Assembly (NCBI GenBank): GCA_902519255.1
Contig: CABYIV010000001.1
Location: 359,164-423,163 of the forward strand
Length of the DNA: 64,000 nt
Direction of reading: 5' to 3'
From: an uncultured Pelagibacteraceae bacterium
GTDB taxonomy: Bacteria; Pseudomonadota; Alphaproteobacteria; Pelagibacterales; Pelagibacteraceae
Positions 35,920 through 44,250 of the stretch are shown piece by piece. Every line of letters starts with the position of its first letter. The first letter of the stretch is position 1. Below the pieces are notes generated by a model that saw only the letters and a list, made by a program, of their open reading frames with translations, searched no databases and was not told where the DNA came from. The position numbers were made by a program, and so were the translations under genes.

Positions 35920-37023
35920 ATGGATGATGTTGTTATAGTAGGTGGTGGTATAATTGGGGCTGCAACTGCATACTTTATGTCCAAAGAAGGCAGAAAAGTA
36001 AAAGTCATTGAAAGGGACCCAACTTATAAAACTGCATCATTCCCATTATCACTTGGTGGATTTAGACGACAGTTTTTTCAAAAAGAAAATATTCTTTTAG
36101 GAAAATTTGCAAGAGAATTTATATTTCAAATACCAGAATTATTGAAAACTGAAAAAAATCCAAATCCAACAGCTAGCATGGTGCCCAATGGATACCTTCT
36201 AATGTTTGGACCAGATCATGCAGAAGAGCAATACAGAGCTTTAGAAAATCATAAAGAATGTGAAGCGGGTACAAAAAATATTAAAGGTTCTGAATTGAAA
36301 AACTATTTTCCTTACATTAATGAGGAAGGAATTGAAACTGCAACATTTACTGATAACAAGAGTGAGGGATGGATTGATCCATTTTTATTTCATAGCGCTT
36401 TAAAGCATAAAGCAATTGATCTTGGGGCAGAATTTATTAAGGGAGAGGTTAAGAGCCTATCTGAAATTAATGCAAAGACAATTATTTCCGCAGCTGGGTG
36501 CTGGACTAAGGAACTACTTGAAGATATTCCTGTAGTACCTCAAAAACATACAGTCTTTAGAGTTAAATGTCCTAAACATATTCCAGAGATGCCATTATCC
36601 GGAGATCTAACAACAGGAGTATATTGGGGACCAGAAGGAAAAGAATATTTAGCAGGTTCTCCAATTTCAGTTTTTGATGCAGAAGATCTCGAACCTGCAT
36701 GGAATGATTTTGAAGAATTAGTTTGGCCTGCTCTTGCAAAAAGAATACCAGCATTTGAAGAACTCAAATTAACAGGTGGATGGGCTGGATATTATGATTG
36801 TAACAAATTAGATAATAATGCTGTAGTTGGAAAACATCCAAAATATGAAAATGTTTACATGGCCTCAGGATTTACTGGCAGAGGTTTAATGCAAGCACCA
36901 GGAATTGGTAGAGCTCTAACTGAATTAATAACTACAGGCAGTTATCAAACTATAGATATTAGTGTTTTCGCAGTCGAAAGAGTATTAAATAGTTCTGCAA
37001 GACCTGAGCCCTATGTCTTATAA
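35920..37023 (+). CDS. FAD-dependent DAO-family oxidoreductase (FOXRED1-like)
   Basis: The 367-residue protein starts with an FAD-binding GGGIIGAATAYFM motif (residues 8-20) and ends with the family hallmark VGKHPKYENVYMASGFTGRGLMQAPGIGRALTELI. GGFRRQFFQKEN near residue 47 resembles FOXRED1-type and sarcosine/glycine-oxidase-like enzymes. The likely reaction is oxidation of a secondary or N-methylated amino acid with release of a one-carbon or imino product; the substrate is not determinable. It is 1 base after tspO, and its stop overlaps a small convergent gene by 6 bases. Confidence 0.88.
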   Translation: MDDVVIVGGGIIGAATAYFMSKEGRKVKVIERDPTYKTASFPLSLGGFRRQFFQKENILLGKFAREFIFQIPELLKTEKNPNPTASMVPNGYLLMFGPDHAEEQYRALENHKECEAGTKNIKGSELKNYFPYINEEGIETATFTDNKSEGWIDPFLFHSALKHKAIDLGAEFIKGEVKSLSEINAKTIISAAGCWTKELLEDIPVVPQKHTVFRVKCPKHIPEMPLSGDLTTGVYWGPEGKEYLAGSPISVFDAEDLEPAWNDFEELVWPALAKRIPAFEELKLTGGWAGYYDCNKLDNNAVVGKHPKYENVYMASGFTGRGLMQAPGIGRALTELITTGSYQTIDISVFAVERVLNSSARPEPYVL

Positions 37024-37188
37024 TTTTTTTACGTAAACTCCCATCATCCCATTAAAAAAAGATACAGCAATTATAAGAATTTGACCTTTTAGTGAGTAAA
37101 AATCAAATGATGGATAAAAACTGATAGCTATACTCAAAAAAATATAGGTTAATAAAAAGGGTCTATAAAATTTCTTTAAAAATTTCAT
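37018..37188 (-). CDS. Small two-span membrane protein, 56 residues
   Basis: A complete 57-codon frame on the minus strand fills the 176-base space between the DAO and MDR genes. The product begins MKFLKKFYRPF and has two hydrophobic segments, about residues 11-25 (LLTYIFLSIAISFYP) and 36-51 (QILIIAVSFFNGMMG), joined by a short polar loop, with a basic end VYVKKL (positive-inside on both ends). It starts 11 bases after the MDR stop, so it could be read from the same transcript, although no Shine-Dalgarno is seen. Function is unknown. Exact filling of the gap and clean topology support it. Confidence 0.55.
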   Translation of the reverse strand: MKFLKKFYRPFLLTYIFLSIAISFYPSFDFYSLKGQILIIAVSFFNGMMGVYVKKL

Positions 37189-37199
37189 AAAAATTCTAA

Positions 37200-38207
37200 T
37201 TAAATTTTTACAAGCATTTTTCCTATGTTTTTGCCTTTTAATAAATCAATGAATGATTTTGGCGTATTTTCTATACCCTCGTAAACAGTTTCTTTAAATT
37301 TAATTTTATCTTCTAATAGCCATTTAGCCATATCGGTTTCAAACTGTTCTCGATCATCTTCATGATCAAAAATTATAAAACCTTTAATAGTTAGTCTTTT
37401 TACAAGAACATGAGCCATATTTTTTAAACCAGAGCCAGGATTAGTTGCATTCATTTGGGATATCCTTCCACAAATTACAATTCTTCCAAAGTTCTTCATT
37501 TGAAAAATAGCTGACTCTAAGAAATCGCCACCTACATTATCAAAATATAAATCAAATCCTTCAGGACAAACTTCTTTAAGATGCAAAACAAGATTTTCAA
37601 TTTTTTTATAGTTAAACGCATGATCAATTTTTAAATCATTTTTCAGCCATTTAACTTTTTCATCTGATCCTGTACTTGCAATTACTTTACAACCCATATT
37701 TTTTGCAATTTGACAAACAGTAGATCCAACACTACCTCCAGCTGAAGAAACAAGGATTGTTTGACCTGGTTTTAACTCACCATGTTTAAAAAGTCCTATA
37801 TAAGCTGTATGACCTGTCATTCCAAGTGGACCTAGATATGTTTGTATAGGAATATTCATTGGCTCAATTTTTTTTAGATCATTGGAATTACAAACAAAGT
37901 AATCTCTCATTCCGAAATTACTAAAAACAATATCTCCTTCTTTAAAATTTTTGTCTTTAGACTCTTTAACTATTCCTAACGCATAACCTTCCATCTCTTC
38001 ACCAATATTAAAAGGTGGTTTATAGTTTTTTCTTTCAGTCATCCTTGCCCTCATATAAGGATCAACTGAAATCCATAAATTTAAAACCAATATATTGTTC
38101 TTAGTATCTAAAGATATCTCTTTTGTTTTTATTTCAAAGTCAGTTTCTTTTGGTAAACCTGTAGGGATATAGTTTTTTAAAGCTACGAATTTGCTTGTTA
38201 CAGGCAT
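37200..38207 (-). CDS. Zinc-independent NADPH-dependent MDR oxidoreductase (CurA/PTGR-like)
   Basis: The 335-residue protein lacks the zinc ligands of alcohol dehydrogenases and has GPLGMTGHTAYIGLFKHGELKPGQTILVSSAGGSVGSTVCQIAKNMGC, the AGGSVGS nucleotide loop, and FDLYFDNVGGDFL. These mark the leukotriene B4 12-hydroxydehydrogenase/CurA-type double-bond reductases, which reduce alpha,beta-unsaturated aldehydes or ketones. Such compounds arise from lipid oxidation, fitting the nearby protective genes. It lies 3 bases downstream of msrA on the same strand. Confidence 0.92.
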   Translation of the reverse strand: MPVTSKFVALKNYIPTGLPKETDFEIKTKEISLDTKNNILVLNLWISVDPYMRARMTERKNYKPPFNIGEEMEGYALGIVKESKDKNFKEGDIVFSNFGMRDYFVCNSNDLKKIEPMNIPIQTYLGPLGMTGHTAYIGLFKHGELKPGQTILVSSAGGSVGSTVCQIAKNMGCKVIASTGSDEKVKWLKNDLKIDHAFNYKKIENLVLHLKEVCPEGFDLYFDNVGGDFLESAIFQMKNFGRIVICGRISQMNATNPGSGLKNMAHVLVKRLTIKGFIIFDHEDDREQFETDMAKWLLEDKIKFKETVYEGIENTPKSFIDLLKGKNIGKMLVKI

Positions 38208-38210
38208 TAA

Positions 38211-38783
38211 TTATGATCCCCAAATAATATCAAGTATTCTCTCTCTTTTGCATGCTTTCTTATATTTTAAATAATTTTCTAAATATACCTGATAGTAATC
38301 TTGATGTTTATCCTCTGCTTTGTAAAAAATCTCAAATTCTTTAACATATGTGACTACCTTCTTTTTAAATTTCTTTTCTAATCTTTTTATATCTTTCTCA
38401 ATTAAATCTTTCTGATAATCGTTTTCATAAAATGCTACAGATCTGTAGCTGTATCCTTTATCGCAAAACTGGCCATAAGCATCAAATGGATCAATATTAA
38501 GCCAGAAGTTTTTTAAGAGTTCTTTATAGGATATTTTCTCTTTGTCATAAATTATTTCAACAACCTCAAAATGACCAGTATCTCCATAAGTGACTTCTCT
38601 ATATGTTGGATTAGCAGTGATCCCTCCTGAGTAACCTGATATAACTTCTTCTACACCTTCCAACATTTCAAAAGATTCTTCCATGCACCAGAAGCAACCT
38701 CCTGCAAAATAAGCTTTATCTTTTGAATGAGAGAATGATGTCGAGACAAGAAATAATAGTAAAAAGTAGTAAAATAACCTCAT
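38211..38783 (-). CDS. msrA: Peptide-methionine (S)-S-oxide reductase, exported form
   Basis: The 190-residue protein has a signal peptide (MRLFYYFLLLFLVSTSFSHS), so it acts in the periplasm. The catalytic cysteine is C30 in FAGGCFWCMEESF; ISGYSGG, TYREVTYGDTGHFEVVEI and FDAYGQFCDKGYSYRSVAFY follow, with the recycling cysteine near the C-terminus (KKACKRE). It repairs the S-epimer of methionine sulfoxide. The R-specific partner MsrB, also exported, is encoded at 45428-45886. Confidence 0.95.
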   Translation of the reverse strand: MRLFYYFLLLFLVSTSFSHSKDKAYFAGGCFWCMEESFEMLEGVEEVISGYSGGITANPTYREVTYGDTGHFEVVEIIYDKEKISYKELLKNFWLNIDPFDAYGQFCDKGYSYRSVAFYENDYQKDLIEKDIKRLEKKFKKKVVTYVKEFEIFYKAEDKHQDYYQVYLENYLKYKKACKRERILDIIWGS

Positions 38784-38820
38784 ATCTAAAATATATAATA
38801 ATGAGGGTTTAAATCTATGG

Positions 38821-38861
38821 TATTAAAGGTAGCTACTTATTTAAGTAGCATACCTTTAATA
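38821..38861 (-). terminator. Long hairpin after the formate dehydrogenase gene
   Basis: TATTAAAGGTA (38821-38831) pairs perfectly with TACCTTTAATA (38851-38861), then, past a single bulged A (38850), GCTACTT (38832-38838) pairs with AAGTAGC (38843-38849) around an ATTT loop: 18 bp in all. It begins 8 bases after the fdh stop on the minus strand. No T run follows on that strand, so it may terminate weakly or protect the 3' end of the mRNA. Confidence 0.55.
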
Positions 38862-38869
38862 AATCTATT

Positions 38870-40069
38870 TTATTTTTTTTGATATTTAGCAGCTTCTTCT
38901 GATCCACTAGTTGCAGACCCTTTACTGTAAGAATGCGCACCCATTCCTGCTAATTGGCCATCTTTTACGATCAAATATTGATTTCTAATTTCTTTTCCTT
39001 CAAAGAAACATTCCAATATTTCTCTAACACCATCAGCATATCTTGCTTGAGCAGATAAAGATGTACCAGAAGTGTGAGGTGTCATTCCATGATTTGGCAT
39101 TGTTCTCCATACATGGTCGTTTGGAGCAGGTTGTGGAAACCATACATCACCTGCGTAACCACTTAGCTGTCCACTTTTTAGGGCTTTAGCTATTGCATCT
39201 CGATTACAAATTTTACCTCTTGCAGTGTTAACTATGTATGCTCCTTTTTTCATTTTACTTATCATTTCATCATCAAACAAATTTTCAGTTTCAGGATGAA
39301 GTGGGCAATTAATTGTAACAACGTCGCAAACTTTTACCATAGACTCCACTGATTCATGAAAAGTTAAGTTTAGTTCTTTTTCAACACTGTCAGGTAATTT
39401 ATGTCTGTCAAAATAGTGCAAATGAACATCAAATGGTTTCATTTTTCTAAGTGCATCTAATCCGATCCTTCCAGCAGCAACGGTTCCTATATGCATTCCT
39501 TCAACATCATAACTTCTTTGAACAGCATCTGCAATATTCCATCCACCTTCATTAACTATTCTATGTTGATTGTGATAATCTCTAACCATTGAAACAATCA
39601 TCATTACTATGTGTTCAGCAACTGATCTAGAATTACAGAAAGTTACTTCAACAACATCAATTTTATTATCCATTGCTGCTTGTAAATCAACGTGATCAGA
39701 ACCTATTCCTGCTGTTATTGCCATCTTAAGGTTTTTAGCTTTAGCAATTCTTTCTTTAGTTAAATAATAAGGGAAAAATGGTTGAGAGATAACAATATCA
39801 GCATCAACAATATGTTTATCCGCTTCGCATCCATCTCCATCTTTACTGTTAGTAACAACCAACTCGTGTCCATTACTCTCTAAAAACTTTCTCAAACCAA
39901 GTTCACCTGAAACACAACCAAGTAATTGGCCTGGTGTAAAATCTCTTCCTTTAGGCGATGGTAATGTCATTCCATCTGGATATTTCTCTAATTTTGGTAA
40001 ATCCGACAGAGGGTAAGATTTAGGCATTCCTCCTTTTGGATCATCATACAATACACAAAGTACTTTCAT
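38870..40069 (-). CDS. NAD-dependent formate dehydrogenase (D-2-hydroxyacid dehydrogenase fold)
   Basis: The 399-residue protein has full FDH length and diagnostic motifs: VTFCNSRSVAEH, MHIGTVAAGRIGLDAL (nucleotide loop), the arginine of NTARGKICNR, WFPQPAPNDHVWR and NHGMTPHTSGTSLSAQARY, giving the catalytic Arg-Gln-His set of metal-free FDH. It oxidises formate to carbon dioxide with NAD, taking energy from one-carbon units. It stands alone with a strong ribosome site (AGGAGTAAAA), its own upstream repeats and a 3' hairpin, all pointing to high expression. The sequence extends past the C-terminus of generic D-hydroxyacid dehydrogenases, supporting FDH. Confidence 0.95.
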   Translation of the reverse strand: MKVLCVLYDDPKGGMPKSYPLSDLPKLEKYPDGMTLPSPKGRDFTPGQLLGCVSGELGLRKFLESNGHELVVTNSKDGDGCEADKHIVDADIVISQPFFPYYLTKERIAKAKNLKMAITAGIGSDHVDLQAAMDNKIDVVEVTFCNSRSVAEHIVMMIVSMVRDYHNQHRIVNEGGWNIADAVQRSYDVEGMHIGTVAAGRIGLDALRKMKPFDVHLHYFDRHKLPDSVEKELNLTFHESVESMVKVCDVVTINCPLHPETENLFDDEMISKMKKGAYIVNTARGKICNRDAIAKALKSGQLSGYAGDVWFPQPAPNDHVWRTMPNHGMTPHTSGTSLSAQARYADGVREILECFFEGKEIRNQYLIVKDGQLAGMGAHSYSKGSATSGSEEAAKYQKK

Positions 40070-40082
40070 TTTTACTCCTATT

Positions 40083-40151
40083 ACTAGCTTCTTTAAGCTG
40101 AATTATTAATTATTATTTGAAAAGACTAGCACAAGTTAAATAGGACTAGCA
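40083..40151 (-). repeat. CTAG-containing direct repeats upstream of formate dehydrogenase
   Basis: GACTAGCA occurs at 40124-40131 and 40144-40151, exactly 20 bases apart (two helical turns), and a third ACTAGC is at 40083-40088. All are in the same orientation in the 94-base gap ahead of the fdh start at 40069. The spacing suggests a regulator binding one DNA face upstream of the promoter. Confidence 0.45.
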
Positions 40152-40163
40152 AACAAATTGTGT

Positions 40164-40628
40164 TTATTTTGGGTAATTCCTTTTAGCAATAAATTTGTTC
40201 AAGATTATGCCAAAAACTATCACAATAATTGATCCACTTATAACTGGGGATATTAAATATTCGAATGAAACTGACCCCATGATCACAATTATAGGATTTC
40301 CTCCTGCAGGAGGGTGGGTTACATTAAGAATAATCATTAATCCGACACCTATTCCAACAGCAACAGGTATAATAATATATATCGGAAGTGGAACGAAATT
40401 CACAAATATCACACCAACAAGTGAAGTTAAAAAATGACCAAAAAATATATTTTTAGGTTTTGCAAAAGGACTTTCTGGATACCCATAAAGCAAAACCATT
40501 GTTGAACCAAAGGAAGCAATCAAAAATAATCCATAAGGTGTTTTATAAGTAAGCAATGACAAAACCCCAATTGTCATAGTAGAAAATAATGCAGCAATAG
40601 CAGGTTTTTTAATATCTAAATTATTCAT
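40164..40628 (-). CDS. HPP-family integral membrane protein
   Basis: I take the ATG at 40628 (MNNLDIKKPAIAALFSTM, 154 residues), which overlaps the upstream stop by 8 bases; a second in-frame ATG at 40652 would overlap by 32. The protein has four to five hydrophobic helices and the family hallmark NVTHPPAGGNPIIVIMG, with an earlier FGSTMVLLYGYPESPFAKPKN. HPP proteins have been linked to nitrite transport in chloroplasts and cyanobacteria; in this organism the substrate is unknown. Confidence 0.85.
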   Translation of the reverse strand: MNNLDIKKPAIAALFSTMTIGVLSLLTYKTPYGLFLIASFGSTMVLLYGYPESPFAKPKNIFFGHFLTSLVGVIFVNFVPLPIYIIIPVAVGIGVGLMIILNVTHPPAGGNPIIVIMGSVSFEYLISPVISGSIIVIVFGIILNKFIAKRNYPK

Positions 40629-41022
40629 CAATGCTGAGTTTCTTAATTGCAATTAATGGCATTAATACACAGTTTTTTCTAGATATATTTTTTTTATTAA
40701 ACAATTTATTAAATTTATTTAGATTTTTTGGCAAAGGTTTAATTTCATTTTCAAAATAATCGATAAGATTTTTTAATAAATAATTAATTTTATTTTTACT
40801 TTTTTTGATAAGTTTATGAGATATTAAGCTTGCAGAAGCTTGACAGTAAATACAGGATTTTGTTTGATACCCAATATCTTGTATTATATTTTTCTTAATA
40901 TTAACTCTCATTTCAATTATATCGCCACAAGTTTTATTTTTATATTTCGATCTATGAGTGTAATCTTTCAATATTTTATTATTAGTCGTGTCGGATGCAA
41001 TTTTTATTATATCTAAATCCAT
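40621..41022 (-). CDS. SufU/IscU-like Fe-S cluster scaffold protein
   Basis: The 133-residue protein keeps the IscU/SufU cluster-binding layout: a cysteine in KTCGDIIEM (residue 32), a second in SCIYCQASASLISH and a third near the C-terminus in SRKNCVLMPLIAIKKL. GYQTKSCIYCQASASL is very close to the SufU GxGCxISxASxS pattern. It would assemble or pass on a transient iron-sulfur cluster. It overlaps the HPP gene and stands apart from any suf or isc cluster in this window, so it may serve a special target. Divergent AT-driven sequence lowers certainty. Confidence 0.75.
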   Translation of the reverse strand: MDLDIIKIASDTTNNKILKDYTHRSKYKNKTCGDIIEMRVNIKKNIIQDIGYQTKSCIYCQASASLISHKLIKKSKNKINYLLKNLIDYFENEIKPLPKNLNKFNKLFNKKNISRKNCVLMPLIAIKKLSIDE

Positions 41023-41069
41023 ATTTATTTAATAATATCACTAAAAATTTATAAAAAATAAATTAATTT

Positions 41070-41975
41070 ATGCCTGATTTAAAAAATCCTAAAGTAGCTA
41101 TTCCAATTGTTTTATTTGCAGGCATACTTTGGTCATTTGGACCATATGTTGTAAGACATATAGACCAACCCGAAACTGTCCCTTGGCAATACTTGTTTGC
41201 AAGAGGCATTGTTATTTTTTTATTGCTGAATATTTACTTATTTCTTGAAGAAGGAATTTCATTTTATAAAAATTATTTTAAAATTGGGATATCTGGAATT
41301 ATAGGTGGTGTCGGTTTAGGAACAGCAATGATAACTTTTATTTGGTCAATTACTAACACGACAGCAGCAGTAACTTTATTATGTTTAGCTGCAATGCCTT
41401 TTATAACCGCGCTACTTGGTTTTCTATTTTTGAAAGAAAAAATTTCAATCACAGTTTGGATATCAATTTTAGTCGCTGCATTTGGTATAATAGTAATGGC
41501 CTACGGTAATACCGAAGAAAATTCTTTAATGGGTCTAATTTTTGGATTAGTATCTGCACTAGGTTTTTCAATTTTTTCAGTAAGTCTGAGATGGAGAAAA
41601 CAAACTCCTAAGTTTACAACTGTTGCTATAGCAGGATTATTTTGTTTTTTATTTTCAACAGTTATGCTTTTAAATAACGATGCAAATTTCTTATCTTCAA
41701 ATAAAAATGAAGCATTATTTGCCACTCATGGAACACTTGTGTGCATGGGCTTAATTCTTTATTCAATTGGGTCTAAACATATTCCTGCAGCTGATTTAAC
41801 GCTATTGTCTTTGACTGAAGTAATAGGAGGAATATTTTGGGTTTGGCTTCCTTGGCTTGGAATAAATGAAATTCCTTCAACTAATACAATTATTGGTGGC
41901 TTCTTTATTTTTTTAGCTATTTTTTATTATAGTATGATAATGCAATCTAATAGAAGATTTATTGGATTAAATTAA
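41070..41975 (+). CDS. EamA-family (DMT) transporter in the amidinotransferase operon
   Basis: The 301-residue protein has ten predicted helices in two EamA repeats (first ending LLGFLFLKEKISI, second ending WVWLPWLGINEIPST). DMT carriers export or import small organic molecules. It is 6 bases upstream of the amidinotransferase gene on the same strand, so a related amino-acid-type substrate is plausible: uptake of arginine/glycine or export of a guanidino product. No residue settles direction or substrate. Confidence 0.88.
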   Translation: MPDLKNPKVAIPIVLFAGILWSFGPYVVRHIDQPETVPWQYLFARGIVIFLLLNIYLFLEEGISFYKNYFKIGISGIIGGVGLGTAMITFIWSITNTTAAVTLLCLAAMPFITALLGFLFLKEKISITVWISILVAAFGIIVMAYGNTEENSLMGLIFGLVSALGFSIFSVSLRWRKQTPKFTTVAIAGLFCFLFSTVMLLNNDANFLSSNKNEALFATHGTLVCMGLILYSIGSKHIPAADLTLLSLTEVIGGIFWVWLPWLGINEIPSTNTIIGGFFIFLAIFYYSMIMQSNRRFIGLN

Positions 41976-41981
41976 TTTTAC

Positions 41982-43097
41982 ATGGTTCAAAATAATAAGA
42001 TTGTTAATAGTTGGAATGAATGGGATCCATTAAAACATGTAATTGTTGGAAGAGCAGATGGTACTTGTATTCCAGCACCTGAACCTGCTTTAGATGCTAA
42101 AGTTCCAGAAGACTCTGATATGCGAGGAACTTATGGTCCAAGAACTAAGGACACTGTCGATAAAGCTAATGAACTATTAGATAACTTTTCAAATTTGCTT
42201 GAAAAAAGGGGAATAAAAGTTGATAGACCAACACCTTTAGATTTTAATCAACCAACATCAACTCCTGACTGGAAAGCCGAAACTATGTTTGGATGTATGC
42301 CACCTCGAGATGTTTTGTTAACTGTGGGAAATGAAATATTAGAAGCTACAATGAGCTACAGGTGCAGATGGTTTGAGTACCTATGTTACAGACCATTATT
42401 AAAAGACTATTATAATAAAGATCCAAATATGAGACATGAGTCAGCGCCAAAACCCAGATTAACAGATGCCGATTATAGAAAAGATTATTTATCAGATAAA
42501 ATTGGTGTAACCAAAAGACTTGAATGGACAGAAAATAAATACTTTGTCACAACCGAGGAAGAGCCATTATTTGATGCCGCAGATATTCTAAGATTTGGAA
42601 AGGATTTGGTTGTACAACACGGATTTACAACTAACTTAAAAGGAATTGATTGGATAAAAAGACATTTTAAGGATCATAGAGTTCATGCTGTAAATTTCCC
42701 AGGCGATCCTTATCCAATTCATATTGATGCAACCTTTACCCCAATTAAAGAAGGGTTAATTATTAATAATCCACAACGAAGACTTCCAAAAGAACAAAGA
42801 AAATTATTTGAAGATAATGGATGGGAAATCATTGATGCTGCACAACCTGCTCATAATACCCCACCACCACTTTGTTACTCTTCAGTATGGCTATCAATGA
42901 ATGTTTTAGTTCTTGACCCTAAAACTGTATGCGTTGAAAGAAGTGAAAAATATCAAGCCGAACAGTTAGATAAATTAGGTATGGAAGTTATCCCTGTAGA
43001 GTTGAGAGATGCATATGCTTTTGGTGGAGGCCTTCATTGTTGTACAGCCGATGTTTATAGAGAAGGTACTTTAAAAGATTATTTTCCAAAACAATAA
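41982..43097 (+). CDS. Amidinotransferase (glycine amidinotransferase/AGAT-like)
   Basis: The 371-residue protein has the pentein-fold catalytic set of amidinotransferases: an aspartate in PLFDAADILRFG, the histidine in PYPIHIDATFTPI and the nucleophilic cysteine in FGGGLHCCTADVYREG near the C-terminus. The N-terminal NSWNEWDPLKHVIVGRADG is typical of glycine and inosamine amidinotransferases. The probable reaction moves the amidino group from arginine to an amine such as glycine, giving guanidinoacetate and ornithine. The adjacent threonine-aldolase-like enzyme could supply glycine. The acceptor is uncertain. Confidence 0.88.
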   Translation: MVQNNKIVNSWNEWDPLKHVIVGRADGTCIPAPEPALDAKVPEDSDMRGTYGPRTKDTVDKANELLDNFSNLLEKRGIKVDRPTPLDFNQPTSTPDWKAETMFGCMPPRDVLLTVGNEILEATMSYRCRWFEYLCYRPLLKDYYNKDPNMRHESAPKPRLTDADYRKDYLSDKIGVTKRLEWTENKYFVTTEEEPLFDAADILRFGKDLVVQHGFTTNLKGIDWIKRHFKDHRVHAVNFPGDPYPIHIDATFTPIKEGLIINNPQRRLPKEQRKLFEDNGWEIIDAAQPAHNTPPPLCYSSVWLSMNVLVLDPKTVCVERSEKYQAEQLDKLGMEVIPVELRDAYAFGGGLHCCTADVYREGTLKDYFPKQ

Positions 43098-43098
43098 A

Positions 43099-44148
43099 AT
43101 GAACGCAAAAATTAATACAAAACGAAAAAGAGTAAAATTTGCTTCAGATAACGTGACAGGAGCTTGTCCAGAAGTTTTGGATGCAATTATCAAAGCAAAT
43201 GATGGTATTGCCCCACCGTATGGTAACGATGAAATTTCAGGTGTGTTACAAGAAAAATTTTCTAAAATTTTTGAAAAGGATGTGATTGTTTATCCAACTG
43301 CATCAGGAACCGCATCAAATGCTTTAGCACTTTCTGCTATATCTCCATCATTTGGAAATATTTATTGCCACAAATTTTCTCATATTAATGTTGATGAGTG
43401 TGGAGCCCCTGAATTTTATACAGGTGGAGCAAAACTTGTTCCATTGCACGGTAAAGATGGCAAAATAACAGTTGATGAGCTAAATGATAATATTGGAGGG
43501 TTTGGAATTGTGCATCACACTCAACCATCTATTGTTAGTATAACTCAAGCAACAGAAACTGGTGAGGTTTATACCTTAGATCAAATTAGAAATATTTCTG
43601 AAATCGCACATAAAAAAAAATTAAAAGTACATATGGATGGTGCTAGGTTCGCTAATGCGCTTGTTTCACTAGATGTTACTCCCGCAGAAATGACATGGAA
43701 GTCAGGTGTTGATATATTATCTTTTGGAGCAACGAAGAACGGATGTATAGCAGCTGAAGCAATAATAATATTTAATAAGGAATTAGTTGGGAACTTACCA
43801 TACTTGTTAAAAAGATCTGGTCATCTATTGTCTAAAATGCGTTTTGTTTCTGCACAATTAGATGGATATATCTCAAATAATGTTTGGTTAAAAAATGCAA
43901 GACATGCAAATCTAATGGCAAAAAAATTAAGTGATGGTTTAGTTTCTAGCAATCAAGTGAAACTAGAATATCCGACAGAAGCAAACGAAGTTTTTGTGAA
44001 ACTCCCAAAAAAAATGGTCGAACATCTTAATTCAGAAGAGTATATGATGAGCAAAGATGAATTGACTGGTAAAACAGTTAGATTAGTCACTGCTTGGAAT
44101 ACTAAAGACAGTGAAGTGGATGAGTTTTTGAATACTATTTTCAATTAA
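43099..44148 (+). CDS. Threonine-aldolase-like PLP enzyme (beta-eliminating lyase family)
   Basis: The 349-residue protein has the fold-type I pattern of low-specificity L-threonine aldolase: FASDNVTGACPEVLDAI, YGNDEISGVL, the PTASGTASNALAL phosphate region, KVHMDGARFANALV and the PLP lysine in LSFGATKNGCIAAEAII. It should cleave threonine, allo-threonine or a similar beta-hydroxy amino acid to glycine plus an aldehyde. One base separates it from the amidinotransferase, so glycine release and glycine amidination may be coupled. Activity on another beta-hydroxy amino acid is possible. Confidence 0.9.
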   Translation: MNAKINTKRKRVKFASDNVTGACPEVLDAIIKANDGIAPPYGNDEISGVLQEKFSKIFEKDVIVYPTASGTASNALALSAISPSFGNIYCHKFSHINVDECGAPEFYTGGAKLVPLHGKDGKITVDELNDNIGGFGIVHHTQPSIVSITQATETGEVYTLDQIRNISEIAHKKKLKVHMDGARFANALVSLDVTPAEMTWKSGVDILSFGATKNGCIAAEAIIIFNKELVGNLPYLLKRSGHLLSKMRFVSAQLDGYISNNVWLKNARHANLMAKKLSDGLVSSNQVKLEYPTEANEVFVKLPKKMVEHLNSEEYMMSKDELTGKTVRLVTAWNTKDSEVDEFLNTIFN

Positions 44149-44189
44149 ATATACTTGAAATTAACCCTTTCAAATTATAAAAGAAGTTA

Positions 44190-44249
44190 ATGGAAGCTGT
44201 GGCAGTATTAGTAATAATATTATTATTTGCGACTGGAAGTTTTAATTAA
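44190..44249 (+). CDS. Membrane micropeptide A, 19 residues (first of a tandem pair)
   Basis: The 20-codon frame encodes MEAVAVLVIILLFATGSFN, almost wholly a hydrophobic helix with an acidic second residue and a polar end. A weak AAGAAG ribosome site precedes it. A TTGAAA (44155-44160) and TATAAA (44176-44181) may provide a local promoter with a short 15-base spacer. Ten bases after its stop a second, related peptide starts. Shared residues MExVAVLV and mostly silent differences between the copies argue that the peptide sequence is under selection. Function is unknown. Confidence 0.6.
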   Translation: MEAVAVLVIILLFATGSFN

Positions 44250-44250
44250 A

